Of a stretch of 13,852 nt of DNA, positions 13,643-13,852 are shown piece by piece. The first letter of the stretch is position 1; every line of letters starts with the position of its first letter. Where the stretch lies: contig CAIVYV010000231.1 in the NCBI GenBank assembly GCA_903910215.1, positions 1-13,852 on the forward strand, written 5' to 3'. The DNA comes from an uncultured Pseudomonadota bacterium. Lineage in GTDB: Bacteria > Pseudomonadota > Gammaproteobacteria > Steroidobacterales > Steroidobacteraceae. The notes under the pieces are model-generated. The model did no database searches. It was not told the DNA's origin and was given only the letters and a program-made list of their open reading frames with translations. The position numbers were made by a program, and so were the translations under genes.

Positions 13643-13852
13643 TCAGTCTCCGCGCAGATGCATGGCGCGACGGACTTCGTCGAGCGTCTCGCGTGCTGCC
13701 TCACGCGCCTTCTCACTGCCCTCGGCGAGGATCGCCCGCACGAGCTCCGGATTCTGTTCGTACTCTTCCGCGCGCGAGCGCATGGCCGATGCGTCTGCCA
13801 CAACCTTGTCGATCAGCGGCTTCTTGCACTCGAGGCAACCGATACCGGCGGA
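13643..13852 (-). CDS. trpS: Tryptophan-tRNA ligase, C-terminal 69 codons (cut by window end)
   Basis: Charges tRNA-Trp in the cytoplasm. The minus-strand frame is open from the window edge to a TGA at 13645-13643 and gives 69 residues. The segment AGIGCLECKKPLIDKVVAD, then RAEEYEQNPELVRAILAEGSEKAREAARETLDEVRRAM, matches the end of bacterial TrpS; the family ends with this helix and the EVRxAM motif. The catalytic HIGH and KMSKS motifs lie outside the window, so activity cannot be judged. It is the upstream gene of the trpS-scpA-scpB-rluB run. Confidence 0.93.
   Translation of the reverse strand, partial: SAGIGCLECKKPLIDKVVADASAMRSRAEEYEQNPELVRAILAEGSEKAREAARETLDEVRRAMHLRGD

Noticed and set aside
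1..13852. Mobile element, phage, CRISPR or defence island
   Set aside because: No transposase, integrase, direct-repeat array or toxin-antitoxin-like pair appears; the genes are conserved housekeeping genes in conserved orders.

Overview
The window is a gene-dense, GC-rich stretch of a proteobacterial chromosome, most likely a gammaproteobacterium outside the enteric group. Three things support this. First, gyrA is divergent from ubiG, as in enterics. Second, gyrA is followed by serC, pheA, aroA, cmk and rpsA, an order known from Pseudomonas, Xanthomonas-type bacteria and betaproteobacteria. Third, the chromosome condensin is the SMC-ScpAB type rather than MukBEF. No 16S rRNA or other species-level marker is present, so I do not name a genus. 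There are 13 protein genes (two cut by the window ends), no tRNA or rRNA, no CRISPR, no insertion sequence and no phage gene. No gene-free stretch exceeds 300 bases; the longest gap is 142 bases, between cmk and rpsA.

Layout: (1) Positions 1-8838, all on the minus strand and read right to left: gyrA, serC, serA, pheA, aroA, cmk, rpsA (its first 192 codons). Spacing is very tight from serC to cmk, with 4-base start/stop overlaps at pheA/aroA and aroA/cmk, so this looks like one transcription unit. It covers DNA topology, serine synthesis (serA and serC catalyse consecutive steps), the shikimate/phenylalanine branch (aroA makes the chorismate precursor, pheA converts chorismate to phenylpyruvate), CMP recycling and ribosomal protein S1. 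(2) Positions 8890-11239, plus strand: ubiG (ubiquinone methyltransferase), a 270-residue protein that looks like a degenerate member of the squalene/phytoene synthase fold family, and a YciK-type short-chain dehydrogenase. (3) Positions 11200-13852, minus strand: trpS (C-terminal end only), scpA, scpB and an rluB-like gene, again with 4-base overlaps. The rluB-like gene converges on the yciK-like gene, and the two overlap by 40 bases at their 3' ends.

Most of the window is ordinary housekeeping, and I see no mobile or defence system. Points that deserve attention: the RluB-family protein keeps its RNA-binding S4 domain but has proline where the catalytic aspartate should be; the squalene/phytoene-synthase-like protein lacks recognisable metal-binding aspartate motifs and sits where I recall pseudomonads carrying mupP; GyrA has valine at quinolone-determining position 83; SerA lacks the usual catalytic glutamate motif; AroA has class II sequence signatures but the glyphosate-sensitive type of glycine; and rpsA has no Shine-Dalgarno sequence and a perfect hairpin just before its start.
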